NCBI RefSeq assembly: GCF_008124625.1
Contig: NZ_VNHM01000016.1
Span: forward strand, 1 to 63,698
Length of the DNA: 63,698 nucleotides
Origin: Desulfallas thermosapovorans DSM 6562
Lineage (GTDB): Bacteria; Bacillota; Desulfotomaculia; Desulfotomaculales; Desulfallaceae
Direction of reading: 5' to 3'
Position numbers and translations under genes: made by a program. Positions within the stretch are counted from its first letter, which is position 1; every line of letters starts with the position of its first letter. Below the pieces are notes generated by a model that was not told the DNA's origin, did no database searches, and saw nothing but the letters and a program-made list of their open reading frames with translations. Below, in pieces: positions 41,397-49,288 of this stretch.

Positions 41397-42164
41397 GTGT
41401 TTTTAGAGGTAAGCGGGCTGACCAAATCATTTGGCGGCATTACCGCGGCCAGGAATGTGGGGTTTAGTATAAGCAGCGGGAGTATCTTTGCCTTGATTGG
41501 CCCCAACGGTGCAGGTAAAACCACCATCTTCAATTTGATCACCGGTACGCTGCAACCTGATCAGGGTGTCATCAGCCTGGAGGGCAAACAACTGGTTGGA
41601 CTAAAACCTCACCAAATAGCGGCCGCGGGCATTACACGTACATTTCAAAATTTACAGTTGTTCGGTGCCATGACCGTGCTGGAAAATGTGGTTACCGGTG
41701 CTTATTTAAAGGGCAGAACGGGCTTTGCCAAGTCTATTTTTTGCCGGCCCGGCAAAAGCAGCGAAGAGCGCAGAATAAAAAATGAAGCCATGGAACTGCT
41801 GGATGAAGTGGGGCTGGCGGATGCTGCCGATTTGCCGGCGGCAGCGCTGCCCTTCGGACAGCAAAGGCTTTTGGAGATAGCCAGGGCGCTGGCCTCCGGT
41901 CCCCGCCTGGTACTGCTGGATGAACCCGCAGCCGGGCTGAACAGCGCGGAAACCAAAGTGCTGGCCGGTTATTTAAAGAAGCTGAGAAACAAAGGTTTAA
42001 CCATGATGCTTATCGAGCACGACATGGATACTGTTATGGATGTGGCCGATGGTGTTTTAGTACTGAATTTCGGCGAGGTAATTGCGGAAGGGACGCCCCG
42101 GGAAATCCAAACCAACCCGGAAGTGATCAAAGCTTATCTCGGGGAGGTTGAGCGAATTGCTTGA
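41397..42164 (+). CDS. livG: Branched-chain-type ABC transporter ATPase LivG
   Basis: 255 aa. Walker A GPNGAGKTT, Q-loop TFQNLQLFGAMTVLEN, signature region reading LPFGQQRLLEIARAL (FGQQR for the usual YGQQR), Walker B LVLLDEPAAGLNS and LIEHDMDTVMDVADGVLVLN. The long insert between Q-loop and signature is normal for LivG. Starts at GTG 41397, 5 bases after livM, and overlaps livF. Confidence 0.92.
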   Translation: MFLEVSGLTKSFGGITAARNVGFSISSGSIFALIGPNGAGKTTIFNLITGTLQPDQGVISLEGKQLVGLKPHQIAAAGITRTFQNLQLFGAMTVLENVVTGAYLKGRTGFAKSIFCRPGKSSEERRIKNEAMELLDEVGLADAADLPAAALPFGQQRLLEIARALASGPRLVLLDEPAAGLNSAETKVLAGYLKKLRNKGLTMMLIEHDMDTVMDVADGVLVLNFGEVIAEGTPREIQTNPEVIKAYLGEVERIA

Positions 42165-42891
42165 AATTAACAGGCTGGATGTATATTATGGTTACGTGCA
42201 AGCACTTCGGGGCCTGTCCCTGAAGGTGCAAAAAGGGGTGCTGCTGGCCATTGTAGGTGCCAACGGAGCCGGCAAGAGCACCCTGCTGGAAACGCTGGCG
42301 GGTTTGCACAGGCCTGCCGGGGGAGATATAATACTCAAAGGAAAATCCATTGCTGGAAAACCACCTGAATATATTGTCAAGCAGGGTATCAGCCTGGTGC
42401 CCGAACGGAGGGAAATTTTCCATTCCCTCAGTGTGCAGGATAATTTGCTGCTGGGCGCATACCACCGTTACCGCAGTGACAGGAAAGAAATTATTGCCGA
42501 CATGGAAGATGTTCTGGAGCTTTTCCCCGCCCTCAAGGGCAGGGAGCGGGATTTGGCCGGGGGATTGAGCGGGGGATTACAACAAATGCTGGCCATCGGC
42601 AGAGGGCTGATGGCCCGCCCCAAGCTGCTGCTGTTGGATGAACCCTCCACCGGCCTGGCACCCCTGGTGGTGCGTGAAATAATGTCGTCCCTGAAAAAGC
42701 TTAAAAATGCCGGCGTTACCATTGTTCTGGTGGAACAGAATACGCAGCACGCATTGAGAATAGCTGATCACGTGCTGGTTATGGAGCGGGGGCGGGTTAC
42801 CTTAAGCGGTAGTTCCCGGGAAATAATGTCCGACTTCCGGGTACAGCAAGCTTACCTTGGCCGGAACAGGGTGGAACCCGCCATGGCTTAG
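42148..42891 (+). CDS. livF: Branched-chain-type ABC transporter ATPase LivF
   Basis: 247 aa. It carries LDVYYGYVQALRGLSLKV, Walker A GANGAGKST, LVPERREIFHSLSVQDNL, signature LSGGLQQMLAIGRGL, Walker B LLLLDEPSTGLAP and VLVEQNTQHALRIADHVLVME, all LivF traits. TTG 42148 overlaps livG by 17 bases; a second TTG at 42157 is better spaced from GGGGAGG and may be the real start. Forms the ATPase pair with LivG. Confidence 0.92.
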   Translation: MSELLEINRLDVYYGYVQALRGLSLKVQKGVLLAIVGANGAGKSTLLETLAGLHRPAGGDIILKGKSIAGKPPEYIVKQGISLVPERREIFHSLSVQDNLLLGAYHRYRSDRKEIIADMEDVLELFPALKGRERDLAGGLSGGLQQMLAIGRGLMARPKLLLLDEPSTGLAPLVVREIMSSLKKLKNAGVTIVLVEQNTQHALRIADHVLVMERGRVTLSGSSREIMSDFRVQQAYLGRNRVEPAMA

Positions 42892-42960
42892 GCAAGTTGG
42901 GGAGTTAAAAATATTTGGTTGACTGGCAAAAACAAATCTTAAAAGAGGAGATAGGTGAAC

Positions 42961-44259
42961 ATGTACTGGAATCCCGAATACGAAACCATGTCCCGTGATG
43001 AATTGGCCCGGTTGCAACTGAAAAGGCTGCAGGCTTCGGTGGAGAGAACCTATCATAGCGTTCCGTTCTACCGCCAGACCTTTAAAAAAAATAACGTGAC
43101 TCCCGGTGATTTGCGTACCCTGGATGACTTGCGCAGGCTGCCTTTCACCGTGAAGACCGATTTGCGGGACAACTACCCCTTTGGCTTGTTTGCCGTACCG
43201 CAGGATAAAGTGGTGCGGTTGCACGCATCATCCGGCACAACGGGCAAACCAATCGTAGTGGGTTACACCCAAAACGACATCGATACCTGGGCCAATCTAA
43301 TGGCCAGGGCGCTGGCTATGGCCGGGGGCGGCAAAAATGACGTTGTACAGGTCGGCTACGGGTACGGCCTTTTCACCGGGGGGTTGGGCGCCCATTATGG
43401 TGCCGAACGATTGGGGGCCACGGTGGTGCCTGCTTCGGGCGGGAACACCAGCAGGCAGCTCATGTTGATGCAGGATTTCGGCACCACCATTTTGGCCTGT
43501 ACCCCTTCCTATGCCTTATACCTTGCTGAAGAAGGCGCAAACCAGGGGATTGATTTCACCAAACTGCCTTTAAGGGCGGGGGTTTTTGGGGCCGAGCCCT
43601 GGTCGGAGCGCATGAGACAGCAGCTGGAAGAGAAGTTGGATATTGTAGCGCTGGATATTTACGGGCTGAGTGAGGTGATGGGCCCCGGGGTGGCCATGGA
43701 ATGCCAGGCCAAACAGGGCATGCACATCTTTGAGGATCACTTCATCGCTGAAGTGATTGACCCCGATACGGGGGAACCGGTTCCTTACGGTGAACCGGGT
43801 GAGCTGGTGATCACATCTTTGACCAAGGAAGCCTTCCCGGTGATACGTTACAGAACCAGGGATATAACTGTCCTGAACCCGGAACCTTGCTCTTGCGGGC
43901 GTACCCACGTGCGGATGCAACGGGTCACCGGTCGCAGCGATGACATGTTGATCGTCAGGGGGGTTAATGTATTCCCATCCCAAATTGAGAGTATACTGCT
44001 GGAGTTCGGGGAAACCCAGCCCCATTACCTGCTGGTGGTGGATCGCAAAGGCACCATGGATGACCTGGAGATTTGGGTGGAGTTGTCCTCCGAGATGTTC
44101 AATGATAAGGTGCGTTTGCTGGAGGATCTAGAACGCAGACTGCGTTCCCGCATTAACAGCGTGCTGGGTATTTCATCGCGCATCAAACTGGTGGAGCCCC
44201 GGACCATCCCCCGCAGTGAGGGTAAGGCCAAGCGGGTCGTTGATAAGCGGGAGATTTAA
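42961..44259 (+). CDS. paaK: Phenylacetate-CoA ligase
   Basis: 432 aa of the PaaK group of adenylate-forming ligases. Motifs: [19 protein letters not shown] at the N-terminus, [17 protein letters not shown] (ATP loop), [37 protein letters not shown] and ITGRSDDM-type [23 protein letters not shown]. It makes aryl-CoA from phenylacetate or a similar aromatic acid, ATP and CoA. ATG 42961 fits the family start; GTG 42955 is the longer option. Lying in the T-box operon, it suggests the transporter brings in an aromatic acid or an amino acid degraded to one (for example Phe to phenylacetate). Confidence 0.9.
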   Translation: MYWNPEYETMSRDELARLQLKRLQASVERTYHSVPFYRQTFKKNNVTPGDLRTLDDLRRLPFTVKTDLRDNYPFGLFAVPQDKVVRLHASSGTTGKPIVVGYTQNDIDTWANLMARALAMAGGGKNDVVQVGYGYGLFTGGLGAHYGAERLGATVVPASGGNTSRQLMLMQDFGTTILACTPSYALYLAEEGANQGIDFTKLPLRAGVFGAEPWSERMRQQLEEKLDIVALDIYGLSEVMGPGVAMECQAKQGMHIFEDHFIAEVIDPDTGEPVPYGEPGELVITSLTKEAFPVIRYRTRDITVLNPEPCSCGRTHVRMQRVTGRSDDMLIVRGVNVFPSQIESILLEFGETQPHYLLVVDRKGTMDDLEIWVELSSEMFNDKVRLLEDLERRLRSRINSVLGISSRIKLVEPRTIPRSEGKAKRVVDKREI

Positions 44260-44264
44260 CATTA

Positions 44265-44305
44265 AGGGAAGCACGGGAACTGTCCCAGTGCTTCCCTGTG
44301 CTTCC
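44265..44305. repeat. GGGAAGCAAGGGGACGG-type hairpin, copy E
   Basis: GGGAAGCACGGGAACTGTCC then CAGTGCTTCCCTGTGCTTCC, between the converging paaK and methyltransferase genes. Stem GGGAAGCAC../..GTGCTTCCC. Confidence 0.6.
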
Positions 44306-44312
44306 ATGCTTT

Positions 44313-45260
44313 CTATTGTTTGGTTGCCTTGATAAGCTGCCTTCCCCCGACTTCTTCCCAGGGGGCGGTGGTGCAACCGGCATCCGCCAGCCAGGTTTTA
44401 TACTGTTCATAGGTCCACGTGCCGCCGTTAACCGTATTAATCAGCATATTTACCCCAAATACCGCCGGCATAACCCCCGTGCCCCGGATCATGTCATTAA
44501 TGATGATATGCCCCGCCGTTTTTAATTCACGCGCCGCATCCAAAAATAATTTCCGGTTTTCCTGTTCACCGTAAATATGGCATACATTGCCCAGGTAAAC
44601 AAGATCATAGGGACCGGGTGGCAAGCCCCGGGTAAAATCGCCTTCCACCATATCTATGGGCAGGTTTTTATCCAGTTCCGGTCGCATCATTTCGATAACG
44701 TCGGGCAGATCCAGGACAGTTACCCGGGCTCCTTTGGCGGCAAAAGCTTTGGCATAAGTTAGCGGTCCCCCGCCAACATCCAGAATTTTGGGCTTTTCGG
44801 GTAGCCCTTTTAAGCAATAATCAACAATTGGCCCGGACGATTTTTGGGCCACATGGCTCATGGCTTTAATAAAGTGCTTGGTGTGTTCGGGGTTGTCACC
44901 CCTGGCAGCGGGCTTACCGGTTTTGATAACTGCGGGTAGCTGTATCCAGGATTTGATTAAATTATAGGCGTGCATAAATGAAAAACCGGTATACTGCTCA
45001 TGGTCAGGATTATAAAAAATGTTATCCGCTTCCTGGGAGAGCTTGACCCGTTCACCCTCGTATTCCAAATACTTTAGAGCTATTAAAGCTTCCACAACAA
45101 CCCACAAAGCCCTTTGGTCAGTTTGAGTTTTGGTGGCTAATTCCTCCAGGGTACAGGGGGTGTTTTTTAACTCTTCAAATAGTCCTGTTTGAACAGCCGC
45201 GCCGACAATTAAAAATTCCTGGGGTAACTGGAAAGAGCCGGTATTGGGCATATAAATCAT
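44313..45260 (-). CDS. SAM-dependent O-methyltransferase (Methyltransf_2 type)
   Basis: 315 aa. The N-terminal dimerisation/winged-helix part (about 1-95: TGLFEELKNTPCTLEELATK) is followed by a Rossmann SAM domain with motif I ILDVGGGPLTYAKAFAAKG and motif II VTVLDLPDVIEM, and YLGNVCHIYGEQENRKLF. This is the plan of hydroxyindole/caffeate-type O-methyltransferases, so it may methylate a phenolic or a corrin/quinone-like compound. M4 (45251) fits the AAGG site better than M1. Transcribed toward paaK; no obvious operon partner. Confidence 0.82.
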   Translation of the reverse strand: MIYMPNTGSFQLPQEFLIVGAAVQTGLFEELKNTPCTLEELATKTQTDQRALWVVVEALIALKYLEYEGERVKLSQEADNIFYNPDHEQYTGFSFMHAYNLIKSWIQLPAVIKTGKPAARGDNPEHTKHFIKAMSHVAQKSSGPIVDYCLKGLPEKPKILDVGGGPLTYAKAFAAKGARVTVLDLPDVIEMMRPELDKNLPIDMVEGDFTRGLPPGPYDLVYLGNVCHIYGEQENRKLFLDAARELKTAGHIIINDMIRGTGVMPAVFGVNMLINTVNGGTWTYEQYKTWLADAGCTTAPWEEVGGRQLIKATKQ

Positions 45261-45517
45261 CCTTCCATAGTTTGTTATGCCAATTATAAACAGGGCTCTT
45301 TTTCATGTCCAGTGTCCTTGAGAAGCCCGTATATTTCATAATTGCCCTTTGCATACTGGTTATTTTAATGCCTCGTCCGGCGCTACCGGCGGTTTTTAAA
45401 AAAATTTTTATTTTTTGCTAACAATAATTTAATAATTATAGTTTACAATGATTGGCAGAGGGGCCTGCCGTTTTTTAGGCAAGGCATAATTAATTTTGGG
45501 GAAAGGGTAGTTGTGAT

Positions 45518-45598
45518 ATGAGAGGTTTTTATTTTTTGATAATTATTCTGGCTATCATTACAATATTATTGCCTAAGGCACCAAATGGGATTATTTAA
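45518..45598 (+). CDS. 26-aa hydrophobic peptide
   Basis: ATG 45518, preceded by GAAAGGG 10 bases upstream, encodes MRGFYFLIIILAIITILLPKAPNG and ends at TAA 45596-45598 with a terminator shortly after. One membrane helix with a positive N-terminal residue. It could be a small membrane regulator or toxin-like peptide, or a chance frame. Not recognised. Confidence 0.4.
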   Translation: MRGFYFLIIILAIITILLPKAPNGII

Positions 45599-45630
45599 GC
45601 TTTTGCGCTTCTTTCCGCTTCCTCTATTCG

Positions 45631-45675
45631 AAAGCCCACCCTTTTCTTGTTTAAGAGGCCGGGCTTTTTTGCTCT
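45631..45675 (+). terminator. Terminator after small peptide gene
   Basis: AAAGCCC (45631-45637) and GGGCTTT (45661-45667) close an imperfect stem, followed by TTTT. Confidence 0.65.
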
Positions 45676-45759
45676 AATGCTTTGCACTTTTGGTAAAAGG
45701 GTATACTATTAAGCTAATGCTATTGGCAATAAAATTTCTGGAAAGACAGGTGTTCCTTT

Positions 45760-47067
45760 TTGAGTAAATTGAAATTAAAATATGGTTTGGACGAAGTTCC
45801 TCCCTGGGCTGAGCTGATTCTTTTCAGCTTGCAGTGGCTGGCTATTTCCGTTCCCACCATTATTATTATCGGCCCGGTGGTGGCGGTGCTGCACTTTGAT
45901 CATCCCGGGGACCAGGTAATATATGTACAAAAACTATTCTTCATTACCGGTCTGGTTATGTTTTGCCAGTTGCTATGGGGGCACCGCCTGCCGCTGGTAA
46001 CCGGTCCGGCGGCGGTACTGCTCATTGGTGTGCTGGCCGGCCAGGGCAGCAGTATGCATGCGATATATTCCTCCATCTTGATTGGGGGTATAATACTTAC
46101 ATTATTAAGCATCACCGGTCTTTTTTCCAAAGTGACAAAATTTTTTACCACCCGGGTGGTAGCCACAATTCTTTTGTTAATTGCCTTCACCCTTACGCCA
46201 ACGATTATGAATTTAATAGTATCTCCCTCCGGTGAACAATCATCTGCTTTATTTAACATATTATTTGCCTTCGGCCTGATTCTTTTGATGTTTGCCGCGA
46301 ATAAATTATTAACCGGTATTTGGAAATCAACTTTGATCATCTGGGCCATGTTATTGGGAACACTGGCCTACCTGGTTATGAGCCCCACGCCTGCTCTTGA
46401 CCACCCGGGCAACTATAAACCCCTGGCCACCTTTTTTGAAGGCATGGCCTTTAAATTTTCACTGGAACCCGGTTTATTATTTTCTTTCCTGGTTTGTTTT
46501 CTAGCCTTATCCATTAATGATTTGGGTTCCATACAATCGGTGGGTGAGATGTTAAAGCCCGGTAATATGTCCAAGCGCATCACCAGGGGGATTACCTTCA
46601 CCGGTCTGGCCAATGTGCTTTCGGGGGCACTGGGCGTTATCGGTCCGGTTAACTTTTCTTTAAGCCCCGGGGTGATTGCCTCTACGGGATGTGCTTCCAG
46701 GTTTACTTTAATACCCGCCGCGCTGGGATTATTATTGCTGTCCTTTATGCCCCTGGTCATTGGGTTTATGGAGAGCATACCTACCGTAATCATTGGCACG
46801 GCACTAATGTATGTCATGTGCTCGCAAATATCGGCCGGCTTGCTGATGGCCTTTGGTGCAGGTCATTTTGATTTTGAAAGCGGGCTTATTATCGGATTGC
46901 CGGTGCTGCTGGGGGTTGTGGTGGCCTTTTTCCCGGCGGAGGTGCTCAAGACAATGCCCGGTTCCCTCAGGCCGGTTATCGGTAATGGCTTTGCGATGGG
47001 CGTTTTGGCAGTTATGTTTTTGGAACATGTTGTATACCGGGGCAAAGGTATTATAGCCGAAGGTTAA
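45760..47067 (+). CDS. NCS2-family nucleobase permease (uracil/xanthine type)
   Basis: 435-aa membrane protein with about twelve spans. NCS2 markers include QWLAISVPTIIIIGPVVAV, a LPLVTGPAAVLLIGVLAGQG region, and ALSINDLGSIQSVGEMLKPG in place of the canonical QNXGXXXXT loop. These deviations make the exact substrate uncertain; purines, uracil or another small acid are possible. Starts at TTG 45760 after GACAGGTG. It is followed by a small gene with which it could be co-transcribed. Confidence 0.8.
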   Translation: MSKLKLKYGLDEVPPWAELILFSLQWLAISVPTIIIIGPVVAVLHFDHPGDQVIYVQKLFFITGLVMFCQLLWGHRLPLVTGPAAVLLIGVLAGQGSSMHAIYSSILIGGIILTLLSITGLFSKVTKFFTTRVVATILLLIAFTLTPTIMNLIVSPSGEQSSALFNILFAFGLILLMFAANKLLTGIWKSTLIIWAMLLGTLAYLVMSPTPALDHPGNYKPLATFFEGMAFKFSLEPGLLFSFLVCFLALSINDLGSIQSVGEMLKPGNMSKRITRGITFTGLANVLSGALGVIGPVNFSLSPGVIASTGCASRFTLIPAALGLLLLSFMPLVIGFMESIPTVIIGTALMYVMCSQISAGLLMAFGAGHFDFESGLIIGLPVLLGVVVAFFPAEVLKTMPGSLRPVIGNGFAMGVLAVMFLEHVVYRGKGIIAEG

Positions 47068-47153
47068 AATGTAATTTATCGCCCATTATGTCAACACTCG
47101 CCTGGGGTAAATTATTCTGTTTTACGGCATTGCTATTATGGGAGGTGAGCTCT

Positions 47154-47309
47154 TTGAAAAGAATCAAAAACAAGGATAAGGGCTTGAACAATTTGACCGT
47201 ACCCATACGCAGAGATAATGCCGATCCCGGGTTTATTTCCTTTTACGAGTTTGCCGAAGGATTAACGGATATGGGTAACCGGCAAAAAACGGGCCGGGAC
47301 AACCATTAA
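47154..47309 (+). CDS. 51-aa soluble protein of unknown function
   Basis: TTG 47154 lies 5 bases after a strong GGGAGGTGA and encodes KRIKNKDKGLNNLTVPIRRD then NADPGFISFYEFAEGLTDMG. A longer frame from 47088 runs through that ribosome binding site, so the shorter start is preferred. Charged, no membrane part, followed by a terminator. No family recognised. Confidence 0.55.
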   Translation: MKRIKNKDKGLNNLTVPIRRDNADPGFISFYEFAEGLTDMGNRQKTGRDNH

Positions 47310-47330
47310 AGGCAGGGTGGCATAACCCCG

Positions 47331-47369
47331 AACCGTTCATGTAATGTTGTATGAACGGTTTCTTTTTTG
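47331..47369 (+). terminator. Terminator
   Basis: AACCGTTCAT pairs with ATGAACGGTT around GTAATGTTGT, followed by TCTTTTTTG. Confidence 0.8.
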
Positions 47370-47476
47370 TTGAAGTTTAATGTATTAATATTGTAGTAAC
47401 TTAGTGACAGGGGAATAATAAAATTGCATAACTATGTCAGCATATATAATAAACCAATTGCTGGGAGGGTTAATAA

Positions 47477-48868
47477 ATGCAAACAGTTTCGATAAAGGAC
47501 CTTTACCAAAGGACTGATAAATATTTGACCAAACGGGTAAGGGTAAACGGCTGGGTCAGGACGGTACGGGTCTCCAAGGCCTTCGGCTTTATTGAACTTA
47601 ATGACGGTAGTTTTTTTGCCAATCTCCAGGTGGTGTTTGAGGAAAGCCTGGGCAATTTCAAGGAAGTGGCCAAACTGGTCACGGGCTCGGCCATCACTGT
47701 GGAAGGCGAGTTGGTGGAATCCCCCGGGGCCAAGCAACCCTTTGAGTTAAAGGCAGAGAATATAGAAATAGTGGGTGCTTGTGCACCGGACTACCCGCTG
47801 CAGAAGAAAAGGCACAGCTTCGAGTTCCTGCGCACCATAGCCCACCTGCGGCCCCGAACCAACACATTTTCCGCTGTATTCAGGGTCAGGTCGCTGGCTG
47901 CCTACGCTATACATAAATTCTTTCAGGAGCGGGGTTTCGTTTATGTACATACCCCTATCATTACAGGCAGTGATGCCGAAGGGGCCGGGGAAATGTTCAG
48001 AGTTACCACACTGGATTTTAACCAACCCCCCCGGAATGAAGCCGGCCGGGTGGATTTTACCAGCGATTTCTTTGGCCGGGAAACCAACTTGACGGTAAGC
48101 GGTCAACTGGAAGTGGAAACATATTGCCTGGCCTTCAGCAAAGTATACACCTTCGGGCCCACTTTTCGGGCGGAAAACTCCAACACCCCCAGGCATGCCG
48201 CGGAATTTTGGATGATTGAGCCTGAAATCGCCTTTGCGGATTTAAAGGATAATATGAACCTGGCCGAGGCCATGATGAAATATGTGATAGATTATGTGTT
48301 GCAAAACGCCCTCGAAGAAATGAACTTTTTTAATAAATTCATAGATAAATCGCTGTTGGCCCGTTTGGAAAACGTTTTGAAATCTGATTTTGGGCATGTT
48401 ACCTATACCGAGGCCATTGATATTTTAAAAAACGCCCAGGAAAAATTTGAATACCCCGTGGAGTGGGGCTATGACCTGCAAACCGAGCATGAGCGCTACT
48501 TGGCGGAAAAACATTTTCAAAAGCCGGTTTTTGTTACGGATTATCCCAAACAAATCAAGGCCTTTTACATGCGCATGAATAATGATCAAAAGACAGTGGC
48601 GGCGATGGATTTGCTGGTGCCCGGGGTGGGGGAAATCATTGGCGGCAGCCAGCGTGAGGAAAGACTTGACTATTTGGAACGAAGGATGGCGGAATTGGGG
48701 CTTAACACCAGGGATTACTGGTGGTACCTGGATATTAGAAAATATGGCGGTACCAAGCACGCCGGTTACGGGCTGGGCTTTGAGAGGCTGATTATGTATT
48801 TGACGGGGATGAGTAATATTCGGGATGTAATATCCTTTCCCAGAACGCCGAAAAATGCTGAGTTTTAG
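47477..48868 (+). CDS. asnS: Asparaginyl-tRNA synthetase
   Basis: 463 aa, class II synthetase of the AspRS/AsnRS group. The N-terminal OB-fold anticodon-binding domain (about 15-105: [22 protein letters not shown]) is followed by the catalytic domain. This has motif 2 ([25 protein letters not shown]) and motif 3 ([16 protein letters not shown]). The residues around [12 protein letters not shown] and the AEFWMIEPE stretch favour AsnRS over AspRS. Start ATG 47477 after GGGAGGG. Single-gene unit; no T-box was found ahead of it. Confidence 0.95.
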   Translation: MQTVSIKDLYQRTDKYLTKRVRVNGWVRTVRVSKAFGFIELNDGSFFANLQVVFEESLGNFKEVAKLVTGSAITVEGELVESPGAKQPFELKAENIEIVGACAPDYPLQKKRHSFEFLRTIAHLRPRTNTFSAVFRVRSLAAYAIHKFFQERGFVYVHTPIITGSDAEGAGEMFRVTTLDFNQPPRNEAGRVDFTSDFFGRETNLTVSGQLEVETYCLAFSKVYTFGPTFRAENSNTPRHAAEFWMIEPEIAFADLKDNMNLAEAMMKYVIDYVLQNALEEMNFFNKFIDKSLLARLENVLKSDFGHVTYTEAIDILKNAQEKFEYPVEWGYDLQTEHERYLAEKHFQKPVFVTDYPKQIKAFYMRMNNDQKTVAAMDLLVPGVGEIIGGSQREERLDYLERRMAELGLNTRDYWWYLDIRKYGGTKHAGYGLGFERLIMYLTGMSNIRDVISFPRTPKNAEF

Positions 48869-48894
48869 AGTTTATTTGAAAAGTATGCTATGGA

Positions 48895-49000
48895 GCCGGG
48901 TGTTGAAAGTCTGAAGTAATTCTTGCCTGGCCTTTGTGTCCTGGAAAGGCATGCATAAAAGGTTAAATGTTTTAATCTTCCGGACTTGGGAGCACCCGGC
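48895..49000. repeat. Long inverted-repeat element beginning GCCGGGTGTTGAAAG, copy 2
   Basis: The left arm 48895-48916 (GCCGGGTGTTGAAAGTCTGAAG) is nearly complementary to 48977-49000, which ends GAGCACCCGGC. The intervening 60 bases contain a second small hairpin. The first 15 bases match 21880-21894. It looks like a short mobile or MITE-like palindromic element; no coding capacity. Confidence 0.5.
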
Positions 49001-49288
49001 ACCTGTGTGAACACCGCAAGCCAGCTAATGTAAAGATTATAAGTACATCTAGATATCTAGCGCGGATTATTCCAGCAGCTATGTTAGTAAATTTGCTGGT
49101 TACAAAGGAATTAAATAGACCAGTGTCGTATTTTAAAAACTAAGCTGTCCGGTGAAGGGTGGGCAGCTTATTTTGTTTGCATGTTTCCCTGGACAATTTA
49201 AGACAAATTGTTATTTTCTTTTCACAATTGCCGTTGTTTAGTAGTGTTTTATATTTGAGATAAACGACGTTGCCGGAGGATATATCTA
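49001..49288 (+). other. Leader region of the GGDEF/HD-GYP gene
   Basis: Contains the 12-bp palindrome CTAGATATCTAG (about 49049-49060) and the terminator AAGCTGTCC/GGGCAGCTT (49142-49150, 49161-49169) followed by ATTTTGTTT. No coding frame is supported. Confidence 0.45.
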
